From positions 1 to 18,149 of the forward strand of contig CAAGRQ010000090.1 in NCBI GenBank assembly GCA_900772705.1: a stretch of 18,149 nucleotides of DNA, written 5' to 3'. Made by a program: the position numbers and the translations under genes. Under the pieces are notes generated by a model. It saw only the letters and a list, made by a program, of their open reading frames with translations, had not been told where the DNA came from and made no database searches. Numbering within the stretch: the stretch's first letter is position 1; every line of letters begins with the position of its first letter. Origin of the DNA: Clostridia bacterium. Its GTDB lineage: Bacteria > Bacillota > Clostridia > Oscillospirales > Acutalibacteraceae. Of this stretch, positions 1 through 6,671 are shown in pieces.

Positions 1-69
1 AAGCCCATCAAACAGCCCCGATGGTATTGTTTTTATTTTATGCATATTTAACAAAAAATAATAATGCTC

Positions 70-98
70 TTGACGAATATGTCAAAATTTAATATTAT
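70..98 (+). promoter_or_regulatory. Sigma-A promoter of the sugar dehydratase gene
   Basis: TTGACG (70-75) is separated by 17 bases from TATTAT (93-98), a good vegetative promoter match, about 50 bases before the chosen start codon at 151. The -35 box is also the left arm of a small inverted repeat, TTGAC-N6-GTCAA (70-85), which could be a repressor site or chance. The first 69 bases of the window hold no gene that can be supported. Confidence 0.6.
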
Positions 99-150
99 AT
101 TAACAGACGTTTTTTGATTATTTTAGTATGGTATGAGAGGGGAGAATGCC

Positions 151-2100
151 GTGCCCGATAAGAAATTGGAAATTAAGCGTTTTTTTACCGTTCGGTGGAA
201 ACTTGTTATATATGACATTTTGCTTTATGTTTTTTCCGCTCTTGTGCTTATCGTTATGTACAGAGCATATCAGGCACTCAGTTGGAAAGACATTTTGATT
301 AATTCCTCCCTTGCCTGCGTTTGTATTATATTCAGTAGGTTTTTGGGTAATATATATCGCCAGGTTTGGCGTTACGGCGGCGTCGAGTGCTACATAAAAT
401 TGCTTTTATCCGACACTTTCGGCGGAATGATTTTTTTGTGCCTGTTGCATATTTTGACATATGTTGTCGATTTTACACGGCTTACCTTTGCTCGTTCGGT
501 CGCTTTAGTCTTGCTCAATACGGTTATGGCAATAGGCATTCGTCTTGTATATCGCTATTGCTATAAGTGCGCCAATAACTATTCTTTAAGGGGCAAGATT
601 TTACATGCTCTTCTTCGTGTCTTTGCTCCGGATGTTGAGCTTCATCAACTTGATGAAACAAATAAAATCAAAGTTGCCATTATCGGCGCAGGCAGTTCGG
701 GCGTAAGCCTTGCCGAGGAGCTTTTGAATAATAACAATACTTCATATGTTCCTAAGTGCTTTGTTGACCAGAGTGATGTGAAGTTCGGCAGAGATATTTA
801 CGGTATTCCCGTTTTCTCGGCGGAACAGGCAAGCGTCGAACTCTTTAAGAAATACGAAATTCAAGAGGTTATCATAGCACTGCCCAATACAGGCCCCGAT
901 AATAAAAAGCATCTTTATAATCGCTATCGTGCGATGGGCTGTAAGGTTAAACTTTATGATTATCCGACTATGCAGAGCATGGGCGGAAAGAGAAAACTTC
1001 GTGAATTTAATATCGAGGATTTGCTTTTCAGAGAGCCCATCGAGATTTCCGACGCAAAGACAAAAAATTATTATAAAGATAAGGTTGTACTCATCACAGG
1101 CGGAGGAGGCTCGATAGGCAGTGAACTTTGCCGCCAACTTGCAAAGATGAATCCACGCCGAATCATTGTTCTCGATATCTACGAAAACGGTGTTTATGAT
1201 GTTCAGCAGGACTTAAAATTCCATTACGGAAAAGATTTTGACATCAGGGTTGAAATAGCCTCTATTACAAACAAAAACGCTATGGCAAGAGTGTTTGAAA
1301 TGTATCATCCCGATATAGTTATAAACGCCGCCGCACATAAGCATGTTCCTCTTATGGAACATAACTGCGTTGAGGCTGTTGAAAATAATGTTTTCGGTAC
1401 AAAGACGGTTTTGGATTTATGTCTTGAATACAACGTAAAGAGATTTATGATGGTCTCTACCGATAAGGCGGTAAATCCCACCAATGTTATGGGCGCCACA
1501 AAGAGAATGTGCGAAATGCTTGCTCTCAGTTATGCTGCAAATACGGATGTTAAGTGCAGTTGCACAAGATTCGGAAATGTTCTCGGCAGTGCAGGCTCTG
1601 TCATTCCGCTGTTCAAAAAGCAAATAGAGGCGGGCGGTCCGATTACAATTACAGATAAGCGTATCATTCGCTACTTTATGACCATACCCGAGGCGTCCCA
1701 ACTTGTTTTGCAGAGCGGCGCTCTTGCAAGAGACGGCGAGTTGTTCGTTCTGGATATGGGTCAGCAGGTTAAAATTCTTGAACTTGCGGAAAATATGATT
1801 GAACTTTCGGGAGCGAAGAATATCGAAATCGTCGAAACAGGTTTACGCCCGGGCGAAAAACTTTATGAGGAACTTCTCATAAAGAGCGAGACTCTTACAA
1901 AAACCGAAAACGAATTGATTTTTGTGGAAAAGGACGAGCCTCTGTCGCTTGACGAGGTTAATGCAAAACTCGACATATTGAGGGACGCTTGTGAAACCGG
2001 CAGTGACGATACCGTCAGGGAAGCGCTCAGAAAGGCAGTACCTACTTTCAAACGCCCCGAAGAAGTTAATAAAGAAGCATTAAAAGAGACTATGCAGTAA
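151..2100 (+). CDS. Membrane-anchored nucleotide-sugar 4,6-dehydratase (CapD/PglF/FlaA1 family)
   Basis: Predicted to convert a UDP-GlcNAc-type sugar nucleotide to a 4-keto-6-deoxy sugar at the inner face of the membrane, for capsule, exopolysaccharide or glycoprotein sugars. In numbering from GTG 151 (649 residues), about four membrane segments fill residues 10-140. A first Rossmann fold has GAG at 179-181, and the catalytic short-chain dehydrogenase domain begins with GGGGSIG near 317-323. The active site reads T437-D438-K439 followed by M447-x3-K451: methionine stands in the place of the usual SDR tyrosine, as in PglF-type large dehydratases. An RPGEKL motif lies near the C terminus. Length matches the family. 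The GTG at 151 is preferred because AGGGGAG (138-144) sits six bases upstream; the in-frame ATG at 133 has no such site. The gene stands alone between its own promoter and terminator, with no glycosyltransferase beside it. The sugar product cannot be told from sequence. Confidence 0.92.
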   Translation: MPDKKLEIKRFFTVRWKLVIYDILLYVFSALVLIVMYRAYQALSWKDILINSSLACVCIIFSRFLGNIYRQVWRYGGVECYIKLLLSDTFGGMIFLCLLHILTYVVDFTRLTFARSVALVLLNTVMAIGIRLVYRYCYKCANNYSLRGKILHALLRVFAPDVELHQLDETNKIKVAIIGAGSSGVSLAEELLNNNNTSYVPKCFVDQSDVKFGRDIYGIPVFSAEQASVELFKKYEIQEVIIALPNTGPDNKKHLYNRYRAMGCKVKLYDYPTMQSMGGKRKLREFNIEDLLFREPIEISDAKTKNYYKDKVVLITGGGGSIGSELCRQLAKMNPRRIIVLDIYENGVYDVQQDLKFHYGKDFDIRVEIASITNKNAMARVFEMYHPDIVINAAAHKHVPLMEHNCVEAVENNVFGTKTVLDLCLEYNVKRFMMVSTDKAVNPTNVMGATKRMCEMLALSYAANTDVKCSCTRFGNVLGSAGSVIPLFKKQIEAGGPITITDKRIIRYFMTIPEASQLVLQSGALARDGELFVLDMGQQVKILELAENMIELSGAKNIEIVETGLRPGEKLYEELLIKSETLTKTENELIFVEKDEPLSLDEVNAKLDILRDACETGSDDTVREALRKAVPTFKRPEEVNKEALKETMQ

Positions 2101-2118
2101 TTTCTGCATAGCCTTTTT
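2090..2118 (+). terminator. Intrinsic terminator overlapping the dehydratase stop codon
   Basis: CTATGCAG (2090-2097) and CTGCATAG (2104-2111) form a perfect 8-bp stem with a six-base loop, followed by CC and six T. The TAA stop codon of the dehydratase lies inside the loop. On the minus strand the same stem is followed by a weaker T-rich run, so it may also slow transcription coming from the SDR gene. Confidence 0.8.
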
Positions 2119-2171
2119 TATGTGTCTTTAGGAAGTCTTTTTGGCGTGGTTCAGGAGCTTTATCGACAGTT

Positions 2172-2837
2172 TCATACTATTCCGCCGTTTACTCCGAGAA
2201 CTTGACCCGTGACATACGGATTTTCTGCAAAGAACAGCACGGCTTTTGCCACCTCGTTCGGCGTCCCGAGTCTGCCGAGCGGAACTTCGTCTTTCAGTTC
2301 ATCTTCGCTGAACATATCGTTCATTCTTGTGTCAATTATACCGGGGGCAACGCAGTTTACGGTAATGCCGCTCGGTGCAACTTCTTGCGCAAGTGCCTTA
2401 GTCAGTCCGATTATTCCTGCCTTTGTCATGCTGTAGAGAGTTTCGCACGATGCGCCGCATTGACCCCACATCGACGATATGTTTATTATTGCTCCGCTCT
2501 TTTTATTTATCATATCTTTAAGAGCGTGTTTGCACATAAAATATACGGCTCTCTCGTTCACCGCCGTGACAGCCTCGTAGTCGCTGTCTGTCACATCGTT
2601 TATCATTTTGATAAGCGAAACGCCTGCGTTGTTTACGAGTATGTCAAAGTTATGCTCGGTGTCAAACAGAGTTTTGATTTCATCTGTGTTTTTAAGGTCG
2701 CATTTTATTTTTTTTACGTCATAATCGGGTTCGGTTCGGTTGTAGGTAATATAAACATCATAGCCTTCTTTTTCAAAAAGCAGAGCGCACGCCTTGCCTA
2801 TTCCCGTTGCTCCGCCCGTAATGAGTACTTTTTTCAT
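2172..2837 (-). CDS. Short-chain dehydrogenase/reductase (FabG-like SDR)
   Basis: A classical cytoplasmic NAD(P)-dependent SDR of 221 residues, somewhat shorter than the usual 245-250. Cofactor motif TGGATGIG is at 7-14, the structural NNAG at 69-72, and the catalytic tetrad is N94, S122, Y135, K139 in the order and spacing of the family. The C-terminal VNGG motif is intact, so the protein is complete. It most resembles 3-oxoacyl-[ACP] reductase FabG, but it is not beside other fatty-acid genes and the family covers many substrates, so the substrate is unknown. R34, just after the second beta strand, would suit NADP(H) but is not decisive. It is transcribed divergently from the gene at 2937 from a promoter back to back with that gene's promoter. 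Only a weak GGTGA precedes the start. Confidence 0.88.
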   Translation of the reverse strand: MKKVLITGGATGIGKACALLFEKEGYDVYITYNRTEPDYDVKKIKCDLKNTDEIKTLFDTEHNFDILVNNAGVSLIKMINDVTDSDYEAVTAVNERAVYFMCKHALKDMINKKSGAIINISSMWGQCGASCETLYSMTKAGIIGLTKALAQEVAPSGITVNCVAPGIIDTRMNDMFSEDELKDEVPLGRLGTPNEVAKAVLFFAENPYVTGQVLGVNGGIV

Positions 2838-2861
2838 ATCTTCACCGCTCTTTCAAAAAAT

Positions 2862-2890
2862 AATATATCATTTATTGTTGAAATTTTCAA
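2862..2890 (-). promoter_or_regulatory. Promoter of the SDR gene, back to back with the promoter at 2878-2906
   Basis: On the minus strand TTGAAA (complement of 2885-2890) is followed after 17 bases by TATATT (complement of 2862-2867), about 25 bases before the ATG at 2837. Its -35 box is one arm of the palindrome TTGAAA-T-TTTCAA at 2878-2890; the other arm is the -35 box of the plus-strand promoter. Confidence 0.6.
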
Positions 2891-2906
2891 TTCCTTATTA
2901 TATAAT
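2878..2906 (+). promoter_or_regulatory. Promoter of the gene pair 2937-4399
   Basis: TTGAAA (2878-2883), 17 bases, TATAAT (2901-2906). A second TATAAT is at 2912-2917. The expected transcript starts near 2913 and has a short leader before the GAGG ribosome binding site (2925-2928) and ATG 2937. The region overlaps the divergent SDR promoter. Confidence 0.65.
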
Positions 2907-2936
2907 TTTGCTATAATATAAGACGAGGTTTATTTT

Positions 2937-3440
2937 ATGGACAGAGAATTTTATACAGCGTCCGTCTATGTTGATAAGGACGAAAATTTGATAGGTATTC
3001 CGTGCGGCGAAAGCGATAAGTACGGAATTGCCGATATTGATACGGTTTTGCTTCTTAAAGCACCTTACACCGACGAGGCACTCGAAAAATATATTGATAA
3101 GGTTTTTGACGCCTGCTATACAAAAAAGCATAACGATAATGTCGAAACCTCAACTATTGAGCGTTATACAAAGAAAAAAGGCTTTGTAAACGCAACAAGC
3201 GATTATACTATGATTTCCATAGTCAAGACAAAGACAAATTATTCTCTTATGCCCACCTTTAACGATTTTGAAAAAGGTCCTCTTGTAATTGACGATGACG
3301 AGCATATTCTTCTTTTGAATTATCGAGACGGCGAGATGGCTGAGGTTATCAGAGGCTTTATAGAGATTTATCTTAAAGCCAATATGTTCTATAAGGAAAA
3401 GGCAGAACTTGAGGCTGAAAAAAACAAGAAAAATAACTGA
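2937..3440 (+). CDS. Small acidic cytoplasmic protein, possibly CdiI/DUF1436-like immunity protein
   Basis: A 167-residue soluble protein without signal peptide or membrane segment, ending in a charged Lys/Glu/Asn-rich tail (about 150-167). Not firmly recognised. The middle pattern, a serine-x-x-ERY motif (72-77) followed by KKGF (80-83), then MPT (105-107) and a hydrophobic ILLL strand with an acidic helix to the end, recalls the CDI immunity family (CdiI, formerly DUF1436), whose members are about this size; this is an impression by eye and of low certainty. No toxin gene is adjacent. The start is fixed by GAGG (2925-2928) eight bases upstream. It is the first gene of a two-gene unit: the GH43-like gene begins 11 bases after its stop with its own GGAG. 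Confidence 0.85.
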   Translation: MDREFYTASVYVDKDENLIGIPCGESDKYGIADIDTVLLLKAPYTDEALEKYIDKVFDACYTKKHNDNVETSTIERYTKKKGFVNATSDYTMISIVKTKTNYSLMPTFNDFEKGPLVIDDDEHILLLNYRDGEMAEVIRGFIEIYLKANMFYKEKAELEAEKNKKNN

Positions 3441-3451
3441 CGGAGTATTTT

Positions 3452-4399
3452 ATGCATTTACTTAATATTGATAAAGAAAATTATATCGGACAGGCTGACC
3501 CTTTTATCTTTAAGTCAAAGGGCAGATATTATATCTACACCACCGGCCACGACGGAATTTACGCCTATTCCTCCGACAGCCTTTTTGACGGATGGAAATT
3601 TGAGGGTATGGTGCTTACAGACGGACGGCATGATTCGTGGTGGGCTCCGAGTGTTATTGAACTTGACGGAAAATATTATATGTATAACTCTTTTGAAATC
3701 GAGGGCTACACTCCCGATAAGGGCGGCCACAGAGGCGCAATGCATGTCAGTGTCGCCGATTATCCGCTCGGTCCCTTTAAGGTGGTAAAACAGCTTTTGC
3801 AGCCGTTTTCTATCGACTCTCATGTTGTGCAAAACGAGGAGGGACTTTGGATTTTTTATTCAACGAACCGATTTGAGGGCGAGAGAATAGGTACATATAT
3901 TGTCGTTGACAAGTTGCTTGATCCGTTTACCGCAGAAGGCAATCCGGTAACTGTTGTCGAACCGACTCTTGACGAGGATATTTATCGCCGTGACAGATAT
4001 AAAAAAGGACAGCATTGGCATACCATTGAGGGCGCTTTCTATTTTAAGGAGGGCGATTGGCAGTATGTTATGTATTCAGGCAACTGCTTTGAACAGCCGA
4101 CATATTATATCGGCTACGCAAGAGCAAAGACGAATGAAACCGATTTGAGAAAAATTAAGTTTGAAAAATATCCCGACGATAAAACATATCACCCTGTGAT
4201 TGCGGCAAATGATTTTGAGGAGGGAACCGGACATCACTCCATGATAAAGGAAAACGGACAGTGGTACGCAGTGTACCATGCCCGTGATTACGAGGACGGT
4301 CTGGGTGCTTCCGCTTTTGATGCAAGAAATGCCCGAATCTGTAAACTTAATGTAAACGACGGAATAATTACCGCCGAACGATATAAAGACCGTATTTAA
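3452..4399 (+). CDS. GH43-like glycoside hydrolase, intracellular five-bladed propeller
   Basis: A single-domain 315-residue protein resembling glycoside hydrolase family 43 and its relatives, which release arabinose, xylose or galactose residues from plant polysaccharides by inversion. The three acidic residues are in place: D16 in the GQADPF motif (general base), D122 in SIDSH (pKa modulator) and E193 in TIEGA (general acid). The N-terminal ADPFIF/YYIYTT and WAPSV motifs are typical of blades 1 and 2. No signal peptide and no carbohydrate-binding module, so it probably trims imported oligosaccharides in the cytoplasm, in line with the GPH symporter at 6731. GGAG (3442-3445) six bases before ATG fixes the start. 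Its stop overlaps the stop of spoVAC by four bases tail to tail, with no terminator between. Arabinosidase, xylosidase and other specificities cannot be separated by eye. Confidence 0.85.
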   Translation: MHLLNIDKENYIGQADPFIFKSKGRYYIYTTGHDGIYAYSSDSLFDGWKFEGMVLTDGRHDSWWAPSVIELDGKYYMYNSFEIEGYTPDKGGHRGAMHVSVADYPLGPFKVVKQLLQPFSIDSHVVQNEEGLWIFYSTNRFEGERIGTYIVVDKLLDPFTAEGNPVTVVEPTLDEDIYRRDRYKKGQHWHTIEGAFYFKEGDWQYVMYSGNCFEQPTYYIGYARAKTNETDLRKIKFEKYPDDKTYHPVIAANDFEEGTGHHSMIKENGQWYAVYHARDYEDGLGASAFDARNARICKLNVNDGIITAERYKDRI

Positions 4400-4839
4400 T
4401 ACAGTTTGAATATATAGATTATCAGTCCGTAGAGAAATGAACTTGCCGTGCCGTAAACTATTACAGGACCTGCTATTGAGAACATCTGCGCCGCCGTTCC
4501 GAGAATTAAACCTTCGTGCTTAAATTCGAGAGCCGGGGACACTACGGAATTTGCAAAGCCGGTTATCGGCACTATTGTACCGGCACCTGCGTGTTTTGCT
4601 ATTTTGTCAAATACGCCTATGCCCGTCAGGATTGCAGTAATTATGATGATTGTTGCGGGGGTTGCGAGTTTTATTTCGTCCTCGGACAGTTTCATCTTTT
4701 CAAATAATGTATTGAGCAACTGACCGAACAGGCATATTCCGCCGCCGAACAGAAATGCGTTTATGCAGTTTTTTATTACCGGTGAGTTTGGACTTGCGGC
4801 TTCGGTCATCTTTGAATAATCGCTGTTTGATATGCTCAT
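4396..4839 (-). CDS. spoVAC: Stage V sporulation protein AC
   Basis: SpoVAC is a forespore inner-membrane protein of the SpoVA channel that moves calcium dipicolinate into the spore and lets it out at germination. The 147 residues match the known length (about 150). After a short polar N terminus come an NAFLFGGGIC-x2-GQ helix (27-40), a second membrane segment, and the hallmark AGAG-x2-VPITGFANS (84-98), followed by two hydrophobic segments. AGGTGA precedes the ATG. It faces away from spoVAE, and spoVAD is not found beside it, whereas spoVAC-spoVAD-spoVAE is the usual order. A sigma-G-like promoter (4867-4895) is visible upstream. Its 3' end overlaps the GH43-like gene by four bases. Confidence 0.93.
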   Translation of the reverse strand: MSISNSDYSKMTEAASPNSPVIKNCINAFLFGGGICLFGQLLNTLFEKMKLSEDEIKLATPATIIIITAILTGIGVFDKIAKHAGAGTIVPITGFANSVVSPALEFKHEGLILGTAAQMFSIAGPVIVYGTASSFLYGLIIYIFKLY

Positions 4840-4866
4840 TTTTGCTTCACCTTTTCCTTTCGCACT

Positions 4867-4895
4867 TATTATTTGTGAAAGGAGTGTGAATATTC
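4867..4895 (-). promoter_or_regulatory. Candidate sigma-G (forespore) promoter of spoVAC
   Basis: On the minus strand GAATA (complement of 4891-4895) matches the sigma-G -35 consensus GHATR, and after 17 bases AATAATA (complement of 4867-4873) matches six of seven positions of the -10 consensus CATWMTA. The start point would lie about 20 bases before the ATG, leaving room for the AGGTGA site. Position and gene function agree with forespore control. Confidence 0.45.
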
Positions 4896-4905
4896 GGCTC
4901 TTTGC

Positions 4906-4946
4906 TTGACAATGATGATTAAGTTTTGTATAATTGATTTATACAA
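4906..4946 (+). promoter_or_regulatory. Consensus sigma-A promoter with operator-like palindrome, ABC ATPase gene
   Basis: TTGACA (4906-4911), exactly 17 bases, TATAAT (4929-4934): a full consensus promoter. A perfect inverted repeat TTGTATAA-N5-TTATACAA (4926-4946) covers the -10 box and the expected start point near 4941, the placement expected of a repressor operator. No regulator gene lies next to it. Confidence 0.8.
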
Positions 4947-4965
4947 TTTGTAAAGGAGTACATTT

Positions 4966-5715
4966 ATGGGACACCTTGTTGATGTAAGAAATGTATATAA
5001 AATATATAATCCGGGTGAAAATCAGGTAAACGCACTTGACGGTGTAAGCCTTACGATTGATGAGGGCGAGTTCGTTGCGATTATCGGACAATCGGGTTCG
5101 GGTAAATCCACATTTATGAATATGTTAGGCTTGCTTGATACTCCGACCGAGGGTGAATATTATATTAACGGAAAATTGGTTGACGATTTAACTGATGATG
5201 AAATGTCTGTAATCCGTAATGAGGAAATCGGCTTCATCTTTCAGGGATTTAATCTTATCTCTTCCCTGACGGCACTTGAAAACGTTGAACTTCCGCTTGT
5301 TTACAGAGGTATGCGTAAAGAGGAGAGAAGAGAAAAATCCATTGCCGCTCTCGAAAAGGTAGGACTTAAAGAGCGTATGAATCATCTTCCGCAGGCTTTG
5401 TCGGGCGGACAGCAGCAGAGAGTTGCGGTGGCCCGTGCCATTGCGGCGGCGCCTCCCGTTATTCTTGCCGATGAACCGACAGGTAACCTTGATACACGCT
5501 CCACTAAAGATGTTATGAAAATTCTTCATCAGTTAAAGGATGAGGGCAGAACCGTTATCGTAATTACTCATGATAACGAGATTGCAATGGAGGCAGAGCG
5601 TGTTGTGCGTATTCGTGACGGCAGAATAGTTGAGGATTATATTAACCCCGGCTTTGAGGAAAAGTACGGCAGAAAGGCTAAGTACGATAACGCAAATCCG
5701 ATTGACCTCGGCTGA
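4966..5715 (+). CDS. ABC transporter ATP-binding protein (MacB/LolD/FtsE type), no permease nearby
   Basis: A complete 249-residue ATPase of the type that pairs with FtsX/MacB-like permeases, often for antimicrobial peptide efflux or envelope stress. Walker A GQSGSGKST is at 41-49, the Q-loop glutamine at 93, the signature LSGGQ at 145-149, Walker B ending ILADEP (166-171) with TGNLD after it, and the switch histidine at 202 in ITHD. The DEPTGNLD wording is characteristic of this subfamily. About 30 extra residues follow the core fold. AAAGGAG (4952-4958) sits seven bases before ATG. No permease gene lies within the window: neighbours are spoVAC and spoVAE. A perfect promoter with a palindromic operator suggests an inducible gene whose partner is encoded elsewhere, or use with another permease. 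Confidence 0.93.
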   Translation: MGHLVDVRNVYKIYNPGENQVNALDGVSLTIDEGEFVAIIGQSGSGKSTFMNMLGLLDTPTEGEYYINGKLVDDLTDDEMSVIRNEEIGFIFQGFNLISSLTALENVELPLVYRGMRKEERREKSIAALEKVGLKERMNHLPQALSGGQQQRVAVARAIAAAPPVILADEPTGNLDTRSTKDVMKILHQLKDEGRTVIVITHDNEIAMEAERVVRIRDGRIVEDYINPGFEEKYGRKAKYDNANPIDLG

Positions 5716-5732
5716 TTAATAACATATTTTTA

Positions 5733-5767
5733 CGCCCGTTGGTAATAATATCAACGGGTGATTTTTT
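5733..5767 (+). terminator. Terminator hairpin that also covers the spoVAE ribosome binding site
   Basis: CGCCCGTTG (5733-5741) pairs with CAACGGGTG (5752-5760), nine pairs including one G-T, around a ten-base loop, followed by A and six T (5762-5767). The T run touches the spoVAE ATG at 5768, and the spoVAE Shine-Dalgarno GGGTGA (5756-5761) is inside the right arm. It thus ends the ATPase transcript and would hide the spoVAE start in any read-through RNA. Confidence 0.75.
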
Positions 5768-6121
5768 ATGATTTTCTTAAAAGCGTTTGTCGTCGGAGGT
5801 CTTATCTGCGTAATAGGTCAGCTGCTTATTGATTTTACAAAACTGACTCCGGCTAGGATTTTGGTTCTTTTTGTTTGCCTCGGCGTTTTGCTGGGCGGTA
5901 TCGGTATTTATGATAAACTTGTTGATTTTGCGGGTGCGGGTGCAACCGTTCCGCTTACCGGTTTCGGTAATTCGCTCTCACAGGGAGTAAAGCAGGCTGT
6001 TAGAGAGAAAGGTTTTCTCGGCGTTGTGACCGGTTCGCTTTCCGCTTGTTCGGGAGGAATTACCGTGGCACTCCTTTCGGGACTTATTGTGGCGTTTGTA
6101 ACAAAGCCTAAGGATAAATAG
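5768..6121 (+). CDS. spoVAE: Stage V sporulation protein AE (SpoVAEb type)
   Basis: Membrane component of the SpoVA dipicolinate channel of the forespore, homologous to SpoVAC. The 117 residues equal the family length. It opens with the same KAFVVGG-x-IC-x2-GQ helix as SpoVAC (5-18) and has the hallmark AGAGATVPLTGFGNS (55-69), then two hydrophobic segments and a short basic tail. The start follows GGGTGA (5756-5761) at six bases, but that site is in the arm of the terminator hairpin of the upstream gene. A weak sigma-G-like pair, GATTG (5700-5704), 18 bases, CATATTT (5723-5729), lies just upstream and would start RNA within the left arm of the hairpin. The gene at 6144 follows after 22 bases. 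Confidence 0.93.
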   Translation: MIFLKAFVVGGLICVIGQLLIDFTKLTPARILVLFVCLGVLLGGIGIYDKLVDFAGAGATVPLTGFGNSLSQGVKQAVREKGFLGVVTGSLSACSGGITVALLSGLIVAFVTKPKDK

Positions 6122-6143
6122 TATAATATCTTAGGTGATATTT

Positions 6144-6665
6144 ATGCTTAAAATTAAGTCTGTAAGAACAGTCGGGTTTGTCGGAGACGGTGAGAGGATA
6201 GTCAGGGAACTTACCTCGCCTCTTAAAAGAAGCGGCAAATCCGATTGCTTTTATTATAAGTCCTCGCTTTACAGGGTGGAAAATGTTGATGATGCGGCAG
6301 TCAGAGTTGTTGTGTTTTCGGCTGTTGATTTGTTTTGCAATATAAGTGATTTGCTCGATTTGTGCGACTGCCAAAAAACAGTTGTCTATATTAAGGACTG
6401 CAAAAAGGCGAAACGCTCCGGATTTAAGATAGATAAGGCAAGACTTTCGTATATGCTCTCCTGTCCCGTGGTGTTTGACAGAGGTACGAGCGTTCGTGGG
6501 CTTAACAGACTTTTGTCGCTTATACATATTGTCTCCGACACCCCGAGTTATTATACCGCTTTGGAAAATCCGTCGCTCGCAAGACGCAGTGCCGTAATGC
6601 TCAAATGCGGGATTTTTACAAGATTCAGACTTTTGTTGTCAAAATTTATATTTACTGATTTATAA
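6144..6665 (+). CDS. Unknown protein resembling a degenerate FeoB-type G domain
   Basis: A 173-residue cytoplasmic protein with no signal peptide or membrane segment. The run from about residue 53 to 127 follows the second half of the FeoB N-terminal GTPase: a hydrophobic strand with VD, then a VVYIKD strand (80-85), AKRSGFKID (89-97), a LSYML helix, CPVV (107-110) and a G-x-N-x-LL helix, which parallels the FeoB pattern of NMxD, A-x3-G-x2-ID, L-x2-L-x-VPVV and G-x3-LL. The nucleotide-binding parts are lost: the P-loop position reads VGFVGDGERIV with no GKS/T, there is no DxxG, and NMxD has become IKD. The final 45 residues are basic and hydrophobic and match nothing I know. ATG 6144 is preferred over GTG 6135 because AGGTGA (6133-6138) precedes it. 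The 22-base gap suggests co-transcription with spoVAE, so a sporulation role is possible. Confidence 0.8.
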   Translation: MLKIKSVRTVGFVGDGERIVRELTSPLKRSGKSDCFYYKSSLYRVENVDDAAVRVVVFSAVDLFCNISDLLDLCDCQKTVVYIKDCKKAKRSGFKIDKARLSYMLSCPVVFDRGTSVRGLNRLLSLIHIVSDTPSYYTALENPSLARRSAVMLKCGIFTRFRLLLSKFIFTDL

Positions 6666-6671
6666 AAGTTC

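Noticed and set aside
742..1137. Open frame on the minus strand inside the dehydratase gene
   Set aside because: Fully inside the conserved coding region of the dehydratase, without ribosome binding site or recognisable motif.
2202..2921. Long open frame on the plus strand opposite the SDR gene (239 codons)
   Set aside because: It lies antisense to a gene with a complete SDR active site, its translation is rich in Cys, Phe, Tyr and His without any motif, and it has no ribosome binding site.
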